From positions 1 through 5,903 of the forward strand of contig CAYQJO010000260.1 of the NCBI GenBank assembly GCA_964417785.1: DNA of 5,903 bases, written 5' to 3'. The DNA comes from DAOTUL01 sp034437435 (GTDB taxonomy: Bacteria > Chloroflexota > Anaerolineae > Aggregatilineales > Phototrophicaceae). The translations under genes and the position numbers were made by a program. This document shows, piece after piece, positions 5,662-5,903 of the stretch; position 1 is the stretch's first letter, and every line of letters begins with the position of its first letter. The notes below the pieces were generated by a model. The model was not told the origin of the DNA and did no database searches. It saw only the letters and a list, made by a program, of their open reading frames with translations.

Positions 5662-5903
5662 CCTTCGTCTGCGGGTGGACGGGGTGGCAGTTCGATGTCC
5701 TCATACTCAATCGACGAGAGGATGTGACGGCTGGTGTTCGAGACGTAGCGTTCAAAATACCGCTGCGTCTTCTCCCGGTCAGATGAGAAACCCAGCGTCA
5801 CCAGATGAGTTACTTGTGGTTGTCTTTGAGTCGGCCAGATAGCGTGCTACTGCACCATGCACGGTTGTTTCCGTCGTGATGTGCGGCTGAACGCCATATC
5901 GCG
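5662..5903 (-). pseudogene. Leftward coding-like fragments in two frames, possible gene remnant
   Basis: The last 242 bp hold no intact gene. On the minus strand, one frame is open from the window edge to a TGA at 5781-5779 and includes TTVHGAVARYLADSKTTTS. A second frame opens after a TAG at 5849-5847 and reads HLVTLGFSSDREKTQRYFER, then a stretch ending near IEYEDIELPPRPP, before running into the antisense of the 29-codon ORF. Both look like plausible protein. A single frameshift near 5800-5815 would join them into one reading frame entering from the right edge. The layout loosely recalls the N-terminal helical domain of a tyrosine recombinase, but no catalytic residue is visible and I do not assign a family. 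It may be the degraded end of a gene, or shadow frames only. Confidence 0.3.

Noticed and set aside
5779..5901. Confident tyrosine-recombinase assignment for the right-edge fragment
   Set aside because: Only a loose resemblance in layout to the N-terminal helical domain is visible, and no catalytic residues are present, so the family is left open.

Overview
The window looks like a chromosomal segment from a heterotrophic bacterium with a GC-leaning genome and short intergenic gaps. No ribosomal or other marker gene is present. A Chloroflexota-type host is my best guess, because a sulfhydrogenase-type iron-sulfur subunit, small RDD proteins and Gfo/Idh/MocA plus FAD oxidase pairs are common there, but this is weak inference. 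There are no rRNA or tRNA genes, CRISPR arrays or intact mobile elements.

Left part (1-994): the left edge cuts a leftward gene after 115 codons. Its N-terminus matches the conserved start of 4Fe-4S dicluster proteins of the sulfhydrogenase beta type, which usually sit next to cytoplasmic [NiFe] hydrogenase genes. It diverges from a small RDD-family membrane protein. The gap between them holds a perfect CRP/FNR-type dyad (9-bp arms, 4-base centre) and a consensus -10 box for the RDD gene.

Middle part (984-3239): a leftward LysR-type regulator overlaps the end of the RDD gene by 11 bp. Its upstream region has a textbook T-N11-A dyad, a direct repeat of the same half-site over its own start codon, and a nested inverted repeat. 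A near-consensus sigma-70 promoter then drives a small rightward gene of unknown function (115 aa). A convergent leftward gene (203-209 aa, noticeably AT-richer) is also unrecognised, and its start is unclear.

Right part (3240-5903): a rightward, translationally coupled cassette encodes a Gfo/Idh/MocA NAD(P)-dependent oxidoreductase, a DAO-family FAD oxidoreductase (1-nt overlap) and a 29-codon ORF (4-nt overlap). The 29-codon ORF starts like a twin-arginine signal peptide and then stops. The two complete enzymes probably act in sequence on a polyol, sugar or amino compound; the substrate cannot be told from sequence. The last 240 bp hold leftward coding-like fragments in two frames, suggesting that a decayed gene was joined to the truncated third gene of the cassette.

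I do not see a clear new multi-gene system. The points most worth a second look are the broken Tat-like gene and its junction, the two unrecognised genes at 2133-3116, and the well-formed operators at 414-435 and 1956-1970.
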